A stretch of 64,000 bases of DNA from Mycolicibacillus trivialis (GCF_002102395.1 NZ_LQPZ01000018.1:1-64000), one strand, 5' to 3'. Numbered from the stretch's first letter, positions 39,085-48,635 are shown. The notes: generated by a model from the letters alone, not told the origin. Made by a program: numbers and translations.

Positions 39085-40587
39085 TCACAGCGGCCGGAAC
39101 ACCCGCAGCCCGCGGTAGTGCACCCGGAACGTCACGCTCTGGCAGGATGCGCCGACCTCACCGTCGTGGGCGCACGGCACCGGCCCGTCGAGTGCGGTGA
39201 ACCGGAACTCCGGGACGTGCAACTCGTGGTAGAGCTTGCTGCGCTGCAGCCGCCCGGCGAGCAGCGCTGCCACGATCCGGGTCCGGGCAAAGCGCTTGCC
39301 GGCCTCCAGGATGCGCACGTCGAGCAGACCGTCGTCCATCCGGTGGCGGGTGGTGGGGGCGAATCCGGCCGGCAGGTAGGTGGAGTTGCCGACGAAGAAC
39401 AACGACGTCTGGAAGGTCTCGTTGTCGTAGTTGATCCGCAACGCCGACTCGGCGCGCAGTACCCGCAGCATGGCGTAGGCGCCGGCCAGCGGTTTGCCGA
39501 TCTTGTTCTCCAACCGTTCCCGGGTCCGCACGAACCGCGGGTAGGCGCCGACGCTGAACGTGTTGAGCATCGTCAACTCGTCATTGACGCTGACCACGTC
39601 CACCCGGGACAGCTGTCCTTCGGCGATCGCCCGGATGGTCGTCTCGGCGGTGTGGCAGCCGATGTCCTTGGCGAAGTGGTTGAAGGTGCCGCCGGGGAAC
39701 ACCGCCAGGGGCACGTCGGCGCGGATCGCGGCCGCCGCTGCCGCCGCGACGGTCCCGTCACCGCCGGCGACGGCCAGCACCTCGCTGCGCTCGGCAGCGT
39801 CCGCCAGCACCTCGCTCAGGTCGTCGTCGCCGCCGAGTTCGACGACGACGGCCGCGGGCAGGGCGGTGCGCACCAGGTCGGCGATGTCGGCGCCGCGGCC
39901 GTTGCCGGATGTGGGGTTGACCACCAGGGTCACCCCGGCCCCGCCGGGCCGGGCGGGCGTGTCCACCCGCAGGGGTGCGGTGCGCGGGGTGTTGTCCGGC
40001 GGGATCGGCGGCACCTGACGCCCGCCCACCACCGCGACGGTCGCCCCGATGCCGAGCCCGGCCAGCACGTCGGCCGGGTAGTGCGCGCCGGTCGCGATCC
40101 TCGACAACCCGACCAGCCCGGCCAGGCCGGCCAGCGGCAGCCCCAGCGCCGGGCTCTCCAGGCCGACTCCCACCGCGAACGCGGCCGCGCTGGCGGAGTG
40201 CCCGGACGGCAACGAGTTGGAGGTGGGCAGCCGGGTGGCCCGCCGCAGCAGCGGCACCGAGGCGATATCCGGGCGGGCCCGCGGCCGGATCCGTTTCACC
40301 AGCTGGTTGGTGACCAGGCTGGTCACCGCCAGCGTCGCCACCCCGCGTGCCGCGCCGCGCTGAGCGGCCGGCCGGCCGCTGGCCGCCAGTAGCGCGGCCA
40401 GCGCCAGCCACAGCTTCGAATGGTCGGCGGCGCGGGTCAACACCGGCATCGTGGTGTCGAGCAGCCGGCTCGGGGAGTGCGCGACGGCATCGAAGACGGC
40501 GACGTCGAGGTCGGCCATCCCGTCGGTGATCCGGGTGAGCCGGGAACGTCGTGAGAGTCGTGGGCGCATGCGCGAATCCTGCCCCAT
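39085..40587 (-). CDS. Fused PAP2-type phosphatase and diacylglycerol-kinase-domain protein
   Basis: 500 aa with two enzymes in one chain. Residues about 20-200 are a membrane PAP2 phosphatase (KRIRPRARPD, PSGHSASAAA, SRIATGAHYPADV), the three-part signature of lipid phosphate phosphatases. Residues about 220-500 are a lipid kinase of the DAGK type (VVNPTSGNGRGAD, AGGDGTVAAAA, FPGGTFNHFAKDIG). It could cycle a lipid between its alcohol and phosphate forms, for example undecaprenol or diacylglycerol; the substrate is not known. It starts 13 bp after the lhr stop codon, so it probably shares the lhr transcript. ATG 40569 is an alternative start. Confidence 0.92.
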   Translation of the reverse strand: MGQDSRMRPRLSRRSRLTRITDGMADLDVAVFDAVAHSPSRLLDTTMPVLTRAADHSKLWLALAALLAASGRPAAQRGAARGVATLAVTSLVTNQLVKRIRPRARPDIASVPLLRRATRLPTSNSLPSGHSASAAAFAVGVGLESPALGLPLAGLAGLVGLSRIATGAHYPADVLAGLGIGATVAVVGGRQVPPIPPDNTPRTAPLRVDTPARPGGAGVTLVVNPTSGNGRGADIADLVRTALPAAVVVELGGDDDLSEVLADAAERSEVLAVAGGDGTVAAAAAAAIRADVPLAVFPGGTFNHFAKDIGCHTAETTIRAIAEGQLSRVDVVSVNDELTMLNTFSVGAYPRFVRTRERLENKIGKPLAGAYAMLRVLRAESALRINYDNETFQTSLFFVGNSTYLPAGFAPTTRHRMDDGLLDVRILEAGKRFARTRIVAALLAGRLQRSKLYHELHVPEFRFTALDGPVPCAHDGEVGASCQSVTFRVHYRGLRVFRPL

Positions 40588-40600
40588 CGCCGCCGCGGGG

Positions 40601-43600
40601 TCAGCCCCGCAGCCGGAACCCCTTCGGTGTGCGGGCGAACCCGGCGTCGAGCAGCGCGGCGGGGGCCGGCGCGTCGCCGGGTTGCAGCACCGGGGCGCCG
40701 TCGACGCGCTCGACCAGCAGCCCGTCGACTCGGCCGCCGGTCACCGCGTCGGCCAACGCGCCGGCAGCGGCGTGCAGCGCGTTCGGATCGGCGTCGAAAG
40801 TCAGCAGCGAACGGCCGCCCCGCTCGACGAACAGCACCAGGTCGCCGTCGACGAGCACCACCAGCGCGCCGGCTTTGCGGCCGGGGCGCGCGGCCGAACC
40901 GTCCGGTGCGCCGGACGGCCACGGCAGCGCCGCGCCGTAGGGATTCGCCGGGTCGGCCGCGGCCAGCAGCACCGCCCGGTAGTCGCGCTGTTCGGGATCG
41001 ACCCCGCCCAGATAGCCCCGCAACCGGTCCACCGTCGAGGCCGCCGCGAACTGCGCGCCGCCCAGCGATTCCACGAAATAGCCGCGCTGGCAACGCCCGG
41101 CCTCCTCGAAGCCGGTCAGCACCGGGTAGAGGCCGGCGAACCCACCCGGCACCCCCTCGGCGGCCACCGCCCCCTTGGTCAGGACGCCGTGGCGGTCCAG
41201 CAGCAGCGCGGCGCGGTGGTGGGTCCGCAGCGTGGCGTCGGGTTCGGGGGCCGGCAGCGCCGACCAGCGTCCCGCGACCGTCGGGTCGACCGTCCTGGCC
41301 GTCGCGGCGGCGACGCTGTAACGGGAGAGCCGCGGTGGGCGCCGCCGCTGCCGATGCGCCGGCGTCGAGCGGCCCGGAGCCCGCCCTGCGGCGAGCAACG
41401 CGCGCAGCGGGGCGAACGTATCGCCGGTGACCCAGCCGGCCCAGATCAGCTCCCACAGCACGGTTTTCAGCTGCGCTTCGCGTCCGGGTGCGTCGGGTAG
41501 CGCCGCCTCGGCGAGTTGCCGGAAGAAGTACGCTCCGCCGCCGGCCAGCGTGTTCAGCACGGACCGGTGGGTGTCGGTGAGGTCGGTGTCGACCGGCGGA
41601 TTCAGGGTGAGCGGTGCGGTCTCGGCGGTGTGGAACACCACCCAGCCGTCCGAGGCGGGCGGCCCGCCGGCGATCGCGCCGGCCCCCGACCACAGCATCT
41701 CGCCGGAGGCCAGCAGCTCATCGAGCAGGGCGGGGGAGTACCCGGCGACCCGCGGCGCCAGCACCAGCGGCTCAACCGCGGACGCGGGCAGCGGCACCCC
41801 GGCCAGTTGCTCGATGACCGTGGCCAGCGCGTCGATGCCGCCGCCTGCCGCGCCGTCGTCAAACTGCTGCCAGGTGGGCAGGAACCGGGCGTAGGCGGCG
41901 GTGGAGACCGGCTCGACCTGGGCGCGCAGCGCCGCCAGCGAGCGTCGGCGCAGGATGCGCAGCACCTGCGCGTCGCACCACTGATCGCCGCCGGCGGTGT
42001 CGGCGGTCGCGGCGACGAACTCGCCGCGCACCAGCTTGCCGTCCGCGCTCAGCCGGCCCAGGACGTCGGCGGCCACCCGCAGCCCCAGCCCGAACCGGGC
42101 GGCTGCCGCCGCGGTGGTGAACGGCCCGCGGGTGCGCGCATAGCGGCCGAGGAGTTCAGCCAGCGGATCGTCGACGGGCGTGGTGAAGCCGGCCGGTACG
42201 CCGACCGGCACCGCCACCCCGACGCCGTCGCGCAGTCGCCCGATGTCCTCGATCGCCGCCCACCACGACGCACCGGCGAACGCCACCGGCAGCACCCGTT
42301 TGGTCGCGGTCAACTCGTCGAGCCAACCGTCGACCTCCGCATCGCCGGCCCGCTCGGCGATCTCCGCGCCGGTCAGCGGGCCGAGCAGCCGCAGCAGGTC
42401 GGCGACGCCCTCGGTGTCGCGGACCGCCTTCTCCGGGGTCAGATGCTGCAGCTGACGACCGGTGGCGGCGATCACCTCGGGGTCGAGCAGCTCACGCAGC
42501 TCGACCCGGCCGAGCAGCTCGGCCAGCAACTTCGGGTCGAGGGTGAGCGCGGCGGCCCGCCGTTCGGCCAGTGGCCGGTCGCCCTCGTAGATGAACGCAC
42601 CCACGTAGCCGAACATCAGCGACGCCGCGAACGGGGACGGTGTCCCGGTGACCACCTCGACCAGCCGTACCCGGCGCTGGCCGACGGCGGCCATCAACTC
42701 GACCAGCGCGGGAACGTCGTAGACGTCCTGCAGCGCTTCGCGGATCGCCTCCAGCACGATCGGGAAATCCGGGTAGTGCCGTGCCACGTCGAGCAACTGG
42801 GCGGCGCGCCGACGTTGCTGCCACAGCGGTGAACGCCGCCCGGGTTGTCGGCGCGGCAACAGCAGCGCCCGGGCGGCGCATTCGCGGAACCGGGATGCGA
42901 ACAGCGCCGACCCGCCGATCTCGGCGGTGACGATCGCCTCGATCTCATCGGCGTCGAAGACGAACAGCTCCGCACCCGGTTCCGCGCCGCCGTCGCCCTC
43001 GGTCAGCGTGTCGGGCAGGTGGACGACGATCCCGTCGTCGGAGGCGGTGGGTTTCTCCTCGACGCCGTAGCGCTCCCGCAGCCGCAGGCCCACCGCCAGC
43101 GCAAGCGGGCCGTGCACCCGCAGGCCGTACGGCGAGTGCAGCACCACCCGCCAGTCACCGAGCTCATCGCGGAACCGCTCCACCACCAGGGTGGCGTCGG
43201 TGGGGACGACCCCGGTAGCGGCCCGCTGGTCGTCGAGCAACCGCCGCAGGTTCTCGCGGGCGTAGCCGTCCAAACCCAGGCCGTCGCAGCGGATGTCGAA
43301 GGCTGCTTGGTCAAGCCCGGCGAGTTCGCCGGTGAATCTCCCGACGGCAGCGCCCAGTTCGGCGGGACGGCCGACGTTGTCCCCGCGCCAGAACGGCAGC
43401 CGGCCGGGCTGGCCGGCGGCCGGGATCACCAGCACGCGGTCGTGGGTGATCTCGGTGATCCGCCAGCTGGTCGCACCGAGTGCGATGACGTCGCCGGGAC
43501 GGGATTCGTAGACCATCTCTTCATCGAGTTCGCCGACGCGTGAAGGCTTTTCGGGATCGCTGGCCAGATACACGCTGAACTGGCCCCGGTCGGGGATGGA

Positions 43601-45172
43601 TCCCCCGGAGGTGACCGCGAGCCGTTGCGCGCCGGGGCGTCCGGTCAGGGTGCCGGCCTCGCGGTCGTAGATCAGGCGCGGGCGCAGTTCGGCGAAGTCG
43701 GTGGACGGGTACTTGCCGGACAGCAGGTCCAAGGTCGCCTCGAACGCGCTGCGCGGCAGGGTGGCGAACGGGGCGGACCGGCGCACGGTGTCGAACCAGG
43801 CGTCGACGTCGACCGGTTCCAGCGCGGCCGCGGCGACGGTGTGTTGAGCCAGGATGTCCAACGGGTTACGCGGCACCTGCAGGCTTTCGATCGCACCGGT
43901 GCGCATCCGCTCGGTGGCCACCGCGCAGCCGATCAGGTCGGTCCGGTGCTTGGGGATGAGCACCCCGACCGACACCTCGCCCACCTGGTGCCCGGCCCGC
44001 CCGATGCGTTGCAGGCCGCTGGCCACCGAGGGCGGCGCCTCGATCTGGATCACCAGGTCGACCGCACCCATGTCGATGCCCAACTCCAGGCTGGAGGTGG
44101 CCACCACCGCGGGTAACCGCCCCGACTTGAGGTCTTCCTCGACTTCGGCGCGGGCTTCCTTGCTCACCGAGCCGTGGTGGGTGCGGGCCAGTATCGTTGG
44201 GGCGCCGAAGCTTTGACCGCTTCCCATCAGCTGAGCCGGGGCGCCGCCGGCTACCTGCGGGTTGGCTGTCGGCGGTGCGGCGTCGCCGCGGCGTTCGGCG
44301 TGGATCTCGTTGATCCGGGCGGTGAGGCGTTCGGCCAGCCGGCGGGAGTTGGCGAACACGATCGTGGAACGGTGCGCCTCGATGAGGTCCACGACACGGG
44401 TTTCGACCTCCGGCCAGACGGTGTTGCCGTCCGGGCCGGCCATGTCCGGCACCGGGACCTGCACGCTCAACTCGAAGGTCTTGGCCGCCGGTGGTGCGAC
44501 GATGCGGGTCGGCGCCGCGCCGGAGAGGAACCGGGCCACCTCCTCGGCGGGCCGCACGGTGGCCGACAGCCCGATGCGCTGGGCGGGTCGTTGCAGCATG
44601 GCGTCGAGGCGTTCCAGCGACAGCGCCAGGTGGCTGCCACGTTTGGTTCCGGCCACCGCGTGGACCTCGTCGACGATCACCGTCTGCACATCGGTCAACG
44701 CCGAGCGGGCCGACGACGTCAACATCAGGAACAGCGATTCGGGCGTGGTGATCAGGATGTCGGGCGGGTCGGTGACCAGCCGACGCCGTTGCGCCGCCGG
44801 GGTGTCCCCGGAGCGCACCCCGACCCGGAGTCGTGGCGCGGGCACGCCGCGGCGCTCGGCGACCCGGCCGATCCCCGACAGCGGGGCCCGCAGGTTGCGC
44901 TCCACGTCGACGGCCAGCGCCTTCAACGGCGAGACGTACAGCACCCGGGTGCCGCTGCCCGTGGCGTCGGCGGCCAACCGGTCGAGCGCCCACAGGAACG
45001 CTGCCAGGGTCTTACCCGACCCGGTGGGCGCGACCACCAGCACGTGGTGACCGTCGGCGATCGCCGACCAGGCCTGCTGTTGGGCGGCGGTGGGGGCCGG
45101 AAACGTGCCGGTGAACCATTCCCGGGTCAGCGCGCTGAACCGGCCCAGGGCGTCTGAGCGGTCGGCGGTCAC
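40601..45172 (-). CDS. lhr: Large helicase-related protein Lhr (ATP-dependent RNA/DNA helicase)
   Basis: 1,523 aa superfamily 2 helicase that moves 3' to 5' on single-stranded DNA and prefers RNA:DNA hybrids; it is induced with DNA damage repair in mycobacteria. Motif I is APTGSGKT near residue 54, DExH is DEVHAV, motif III is SATVR and motif VI is QRIGRAGH. The winged helix and the long Lhr-CTD follow at full length. GTG 45172 is used as the start; the open frame runs 320 bp upstream without similarity. It is in the same order as Rv3296-Rv3297. Confidence 0.96.
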   Translation of the reverse strand: MTADRSDALGRFSALTREWFTGTFPAPTAAQQQAWSAIADGHHVLVVAPTGSGKTLAAFLWALDRLAADATGSGTRVLYVSPLKALAVDVERNLRAPLSGIGRVAERRGVPAPRLRVGVRSGDTPAAQRRRLVTDPPDILITTPESLFLMLTSSARSALTDVQTVIVDEVHAVAGTKRGSHLALSLERLDAMLQRPAQRIGLSATVRPAEEVARFLSGAAPTRIVAPPAAKTFELSVQVPVPDMAGPDGNTVWPEVETRVVDLIEAHRSTIVFANSRRLAERLTARINEIHAERRGDAAPPTANPQVAGGAPAQLMGSGQSFGAPTILARTHHGSVSKEARAEVEEDLKSGRLPAVVATSSLELGIDMGAVDLVIQIEAPPSVASGLQRIGRAGHQVGEVSVGVLIPKHRTDLIGCAVATERMRTGAIESLQVPRNPLDILAQHTVAAAALEPVDVDAWFDTVRRSAPFATLPRSAFEATLDLLSGKYPSTDFAELRPRLIYDREAGTLTGRPGAQRLAVTSGGSIPDRGQFSVYLASDPEKPSRVGELDEEMVYESRPGDVIALGATSWRITEITHDRVLVIPAAGQPGRLPFWRGDNVGRPAELGAAVGRFTGELAGLDQAAFDIRCDGLGLDGYARENLRRLLDDQRAATGVVPTDATLVVERFRDELGDWRVVLHSPYGLRVHGPLALAVGLRLRERYGVEEKPTASDDGIVVHLPDTLTEGDGGAEPGAELFVFDADEIEAIVTAEIGGSALFASRFRECAARALLLPRRQPGRRSPLWQQRRRAAQLLDVARHYPDFPIVLEAIREALQDVYDVPALVELMAAVGQRRVRLVEVVTGTPSPFAASLMFGYVGAFIYEGDRPLAERRAAALTLDPKLLAELLGRVELRELLDPEVIAATGRQLQHLTPEKAVRDTEGVADLLRLLGPLTGAEIAERAGDAEVDGWLDELTATKRVLPVAFAGASWWAAIEDIGRLRDGVGVAVPVGVPAGFTTPVDDPLAELLGRYARTRGPFTTAAAAARFGLGLRVAADVLGRLSADGKLVRGEFVAATADTAGGDQWCDAQVLRILRRRSLAALRAQVEPVSTAAYARFLPTWQQFDDGAAGGGIDALATVIEQLAGVPLPASAVEPLVLAPRVAGYSPALLDELLASGEMLWSGAGAIAGGPPASDGWVVFHTAETAPLTLNPPVDTDLTDTHRSVLNTLAGGGAYFFRQLAEAALPDAPGREAQLKTVLWELIWAGWVTGDTFAPLRALLAAGRAPGRSTPAHRQRRRPPRLSRYSVAAATARTVDPTVAGRWSALPAPEPDATLRTHHRAALLLDRHGVLTKGAVAAEGVPGGFAGLYPVLTGFEEAGRCQRGYFVESLGGAQFAAASTVDRLRGYLGGVDPEQRDYRAVLLAAADPANPYGAALPWPSGAPDGSAARPGRKAGALVVLVDGDLVLFVERGGRSLLTFDADPNALHAAAGALADAVTGGRVDGLLVERVDGAPVLQPGDAPAPAALLDAGFARTPKGFRLRG

Positions 45173-45296
45173 CCGGTCATCGTGCCAACGGTGGCCGACG
45201 CCCGCACCCCCAGCGGGGTTTCGCGCCGGTGGGCGCCGGGTAGCCTGGCACCATCCGCGCCGGTGGAACGGCGGACCGGGGATGGGAGGCCATCTG

Positions 45297-45650
45297 ATGA
45301 CCGTGTCGAGCAGCGAGACCGCCCCGCGGCAGGGCGGACGCGGACTCCCGGCGTGGCTCAACTGGGTGTTGGCCGTGCTGACGGTTCCCGGGGCGGCGCT
45401 GGTGATGCTCATCGCCACCGGGGCGGTGCTGAGCGTGGCGGCGTGCAGCACCACCGAGTGCCCGGAGCTGGGCCGCAACGGGTTCCTGTTCAACGTGTTG
45501 TTCTACGCGCCGGTGGTGGTGTCGGCCGCGACCATCCTGGTCTCCTTCGTCACCGCGGCGAAGCGGTGGGGGATCGTGGTGCCGATCCTGGGCTGGGCGC
45601 TTCTGGTCGCCGACCTCGCCGCGCTGGCGGTGGTGTTCAACACCGGGTGA
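45297..45650 (+). CDS. Small membrane protein of unknown function, 117 aa
   Basis: Three hydrophobic segments (WVLAVLTVPGAALVMLIATG, VLFYAPVVVSAATILVSFVT, VPILGWALLVADLAALAVVF) follow a charged N-terminus; an extracytoplasmic loop carries a Cys pair (ACSTTEC). GGGAGG lies 7 nt before ATG 45297, which sets the start well inside a longer open frame. It is divergent from lhr. No function can be assigned. Confidence 0.75.
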   Translation: MTVSSSETAPRQGGRGLPAWLNWVLAVLTVPGAALVMLIATGAVLSVAACSTTECPELGRNGFLFNVLFYAPVVVSAATILVSFVTAAKRWGIVVPILGWALLVADLAALAVVFNTG

Positions 45651-45682
45651 AATCTGCGCCGGGTGAATCGGCTCAGCCCCGC

Positions 45683-46168
45683 TCAGCCCGCCAGAGCCTG
45701 CGGAGACAGCTCCTTGGCCATCGTGTCCACCCAGCGCATCTGTCGCAGGGTGTGCGGGTGGCAGCGGGAGGCGACCGTCAACAGCTCCTCGTCCCGGGTC
45801 GCCTGCGCGCCCTGCGCGACCAGATCCCATTGCAACGACACCGTCGCGGCCTGCCGGTAGAGGGCGACCAGTTCAGCGAGCAGCAGCAGGCTGGGCTCGG
45901 GTCTGCGCCCCAGGAGTCGGCTGTCGGCGGTGCGCAGCCACGCCGTGGCCCGGTGGGTCCGCGGTGGAGCCGCGTCGAGCCGCAGGCCGTGCTGTTCGCC
46001 GACCGCGGCCAGCAGACGCAGGTGGCTCTCCGACCAGGCGGCCAGATCGCCGCAGAGGTGATAGACGTCGTGGTCGGCCTGATGGCGTTGCCCGACGCGA
46101 CGCAACCGGCGGGCCAACGCTGCCTCGGATCGGTACTGCCGCCGGATCAGTTCGGCCAGCTTGGTCAT
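45683..46168 (-). CDS. Helical partner protein coupled to the molybdopterin oxidoreductase, 161 aa
   Basis: Not recognised. Predicted all-helical and rich in Arg, His and Leu; the segment with HQADHDVYHLCGDLAAWSESH could be a metal- or haem-binding helix, as in ferritin- or hemerythrin-like bundles, but this is a guess. Its ATG overlaps the stop of the molybdopterin enzyme by 4 nt (ATGA), so the two proteins are coupled. It may be a chaperone or electron-transfer partner of that enzyme. Confidence 0.75.
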   Translation of the reverse strand: MTKLAELIRRQYRSEAALARRLRRVGQRHQADHDVYHLCGDLAAWSESHLRLLAAVGEQHGLRLDAAPPRTHRATAWLRTADSRLLGRRPEPSLLLLAELVALYRQAATVSLQWDLVAQGAQATRDEELLTVASRCHPHTLRQMRWVDTMAKELSPQALAG

Positions 46169-48492
46169 GTTCCGCCGTCCTTTCGCCGCAGGCGCACCGC
46201 TGAGGTTTTGAACAGCGGTTGCTTGGACACCGGATCCCAGTCGGTGACCGTGAGTTCGTTGGCGGCCCGGTGCCGGCCGGCGGCGGAACAGTCCCAGTAG
46301 CCGTAGTGAAACGGCAGAAATGCCACCCCCGCGCGGATGTCGGTGATGCGGGCGGGCGCGGTCACCGTCCCGCGCGGGGAGGCCAGTTCGACGACGTCGC
46401 CCTCGGCGATTCCCAGCCGGTCGGCGTCGGAGCGCGACAACTCCACCCACACCTCCGGTGCGGCCGCGTTGAGCTGAGGGGTCCGGCCGGTTTTGGTGCG
46501 GGTGTGGAAGTGATACACCGTTCGGCCGGTGATCAGCCAGAGGCCGTTCTCACCGCGGGGCCGTTCGTGGGGCGGTAGGTACTCGACCGGCCACAGCATC
46601 GCCTTGCCGTCCGGGTTCGCCGCGGCGTACTCGGTGGGCTCGACCGCACCGCCGGTGATCAGGTCCTTGGTGTATGTCTCCGAGTACGACGGCTCGCTGA
46701 AGAATCGCCCGTCGGCGTAGAGCCGTTCCGTGCCGTCCGGGTGATCGGCGTTGCAGGGCCACTGGATTCCGCCGGACCGGCGCAGTTTGGCATAGCTCAG
46801 GCCGGTGTAGTCGCACGGTCGGCCGGCGCTACACCGCTGCCAGGCGGCGAACGCGGACTCGGGACCGTGCCAGGAGATCAGCGGCGCACCGTCGTTGTCG
46901 CGGAAATCCATCCGGCGGGCGTAGTCGAGGAAGATGTCGAGGTCGGCACGGGCCTGCCCGGGCGGATCGACCGCCTGGTCCGAGATGTGCACGGTGCGGT
47001 CGACGTTGGTGAAGGTGCCGGTCTTCTCCCCCCAGGCCGCCGCAGGCAACACCACGTCGGCGAGTTCGGCGGTCTCGGTCAAGAAGATGTCCTGCACCAC
47101 CAGCATCAGCCGGTCCTGCCGCAGGATGCTGCGGATCCGGTGCAATTCGGGCAGCGACACCGCCGGGTTGGTGGCGCTGACCCACAGCATCCGCAGGCTG
47201 CCCTGTTCGGCGAACCGCAACATCTGCATGGCGTGGGTGGGCTCGGAGTAGTGCGGGATGGTGGCGACGTCGACGTTCCACAGCCGGGCCAGTTGGGCGA
47301 CATGCTCGTCGTTCTGCCAGTTCCGGAAGCCCGGCAGATCACCGTTGGCGCCGCACTCACGGGTGTTCTGCGCGGTGGGTTGCCCGTTCATCTGCAGCAC
47401 TCCCGCGCCCGGCCGGCCGATCATCCCCCGGATCAGGTTGAGGTTGTTGACCTGCACCGCCGCGGCGGTCGCCTGGTGGGACTGGTAAAACCCCTGCAGC
47501 ACGGTGGACAGCAGTCGTTCGGCCCCGCCGACGATGCGGGCGGCCCGGCGCAGGTCTGCGGCGTCGATGCCGCAGATCGCGGCGGCCCGCGCGGCGGGAT
47601 AGTCGGCCACCGTGGCGGCCAGTTTCTCGAAGCCGACGACGTGGGCGCGAAGGTAGTCGCCATCGATCCAGCCGTGTGCGATGACCTCGTGCAGCAGGCC
47701 GTTCATCAACGCCACATTGGTGCCGGGCAGCGGCGCGAGGTGCACGGTGGCGGCGCGGGCGACCGGAGTGGAGCGCGGGTCGACGCAGACGATCTGCGGC
47801 GGATCCGGCCCGGCCAACCGGTCCAGAATGCGCGACCACAACACGGTCTGGGTCTCGGCCACGTTGTGGCCGAACAGGGCGATCACGTCGGCGTGGTCGA
47901 CGTCGGTGTAGGACCCGGGCTGGCCGTCGCAGCCGAAGGACTCCTTCAGCGCCCATTCGGCGGTCGCGGTGCACAGCCGGGTGTTGCCGTCGACGTGGTT
48001 GGTGCCCAGCCCTGCCCGGGCGATCACTCCCAGCGTGTAGTACTCCTCGAGGAACAGCTGTCCGGAGGTGTAGAAGCCGATGGCGGCCGGGCCGTGCTCG
48101 CCGAGGAGTTCTCGGGAGCGGTCGACGACGGCGGCCATCGCGGTCTCCCAGTCGGTCTCCACCAGTCGGCCGCCGCGGCGGATCAGCGGCGCGGTGAGCC
48201 GGTCGCGGGAATTGTTGGCCTGCCAGCCGAATAAGTCCTTGGGGTCGAGCCTGCCGTGGTTGACCCGGTCGTGGCGTCGACCCCGGACCCCGACGATGCG
48301 GTCGTCTTTGACGGCGATGTCCAGGCCGTCCCCGTTGGAGTGCAGGATGGCCGCCGACGGCACCCAGCGGTCGACGTCGTCGTCGCCGAGGCCGTCGGCC
48401 AGGTAGCCGTCGACCCGCTCCGGCCACCGCTGCCCGGCCGCGTAGGGGGTCCGGGCGCCCCACGGTTCGGCGATGCGGTCGACCATGGGCAC
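46165..48492 (-). CDS. Molybdopterin (MopB) oxidoreductase lacking the N-terminal iron-sulfur site
   Basis: 775 aa, formate-dehydrogenase/nitrate-reductase superfamily. The Mo-bis-MGD domains are complete: the predicted Mo-ligand Cys174 is in NTRLCTATA, followed by GHNVAETQ, DPRSTPVAR, NGQPTAQNTRECG, the VLPAAAWGEKTGTFTN motif and a C-terminal MGD-binding domain (HTRTKTGR). The usual N-terminal CxxCxxxC [4Fe-4S] region reads VPSAAILHSNGDGLDIAV, and there is no Cys at all before residue 174, so that cluster is absent. The substrate is unknown. ATG 48492 has GGAG 5 nt upstream. It is coupled to the 161-aa gene. Confidence 0.9.
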   Translation of the reverse strand: MPMVDRIAEPWGARTPYAAGQRWPERVDGYLADGLGDDDVDRWVPSAAILHSNGDGLDIAVKDDRIVGVRGRRHDRVNHGRLDPKDLFGWQANNSRDRLTAPLIRRGGRLVETDWETAMAAVVDRSRELLGEHGPAAIGFYTSGQLFLEEYYTLGVIARAGLGTNHVDGNTRLCTATAEWALKESFGCDGQPGSYTDVDHADVIALFGHNVAETQTVLWSRILDRLAGPDPPQIVCVDPRSTPVARAATVHLAPLPGTNVALMNGLLHEVIAHGWIDGDYLRAHVVGFEKLAATVADYPAARAAAICGIDAADLRRAARIVGGAERLLSTVLQGFYQSHQATAAAVQVNNLNLIRGMIGRPGAGVLQMNGQPTAQNTRECGANGDLPGFRNWQNDEHVAQLARLWNVDVATIPHYSEPTHAMQMLRFAEQGSLRMLWVSATNPAVSLPELHRIRSILRQDRLMLVVQDIFLTETAELADVVLPAAAWGEKTGTFTNVDRTVHISDQAVDPPGQARADLDIFLDYARRMDFRDNDGAPLISWHGPESAFAAWQRCSAGRPCDYTGLSYAKLRRSGGIQWPCNADHPDGTERLYADGRFFSEPSYSETYTKDLITGGAVEPTEYAAANPDGKAMLWPVEYLPPHERPRGENGLWLITGRTVYHFHTRTKTGRTPQLNAAAPEVWVELSRSDADRLGIAEGDVVELASPRGTVTAPARITDIRAGVAFLPFHYGYWDCSAAGRHRAANELTVTDWDPVSKQPLFKTSAVRLRRKDGGT

Positions 48493-48541
48493 TCCTCACG
48501 TGGGCGGCGACGACTTCGGCGCGCTCACCGGAGTGCGTACC

Positions 48542-48556
48542 CGTTCCGGTGGAACG
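48542..48556. promoter_or_regulatory. Palindromic operator candidate before the molybdopterin oxidoreductase
   Basis: CGTTCCGGTGGAACG is a perfect inverted repeat with 6-bp arms, 50 bp before the MopB start and 67 bp before the SigF-like promoter of the divergent small-protein genes. It could bind a regulator of the oxidoreductase. Confidence 0.4.
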
Positions 48557-48608
48557 TATGCGGGCGGACCTGCCGCGACGGCGAATCGGGTCGCGAGTCG
48601 CGAAACCA

Positions 48609-48635
48609 GGTTTGGGCAATCGCGAGACCGGGTAT
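48609..48635 (+). promoter_or_regulatory. SigF-type promoter, consensus match
   Basis: GGTTT (48609-48613), 16 bp, then GGGTAT (48630-48635). This is the full mycobacterial SigF consensus. It points to the two small membrane proteins starting at 48704, leaving a leader of about 60 nt with a good Shine-Dalgarno. Confidence 0.8.

Noticed and set aside
45173..45493. 107-residue N-terminal extension of lhr
   Set aside because: The extension has no similarity to Lhr proteins; GTG 45172 gives the family start, and the + strand gene at 45297 occupies the region.
48537..48542. GGGTAC on the minus strand before the molybdopterin oxidoreductase, considered as a SigF -10
   Set aside because: No GGTT-like -35 lies 15-17 bp upstream; the nearest GTTC is 9 bp away.
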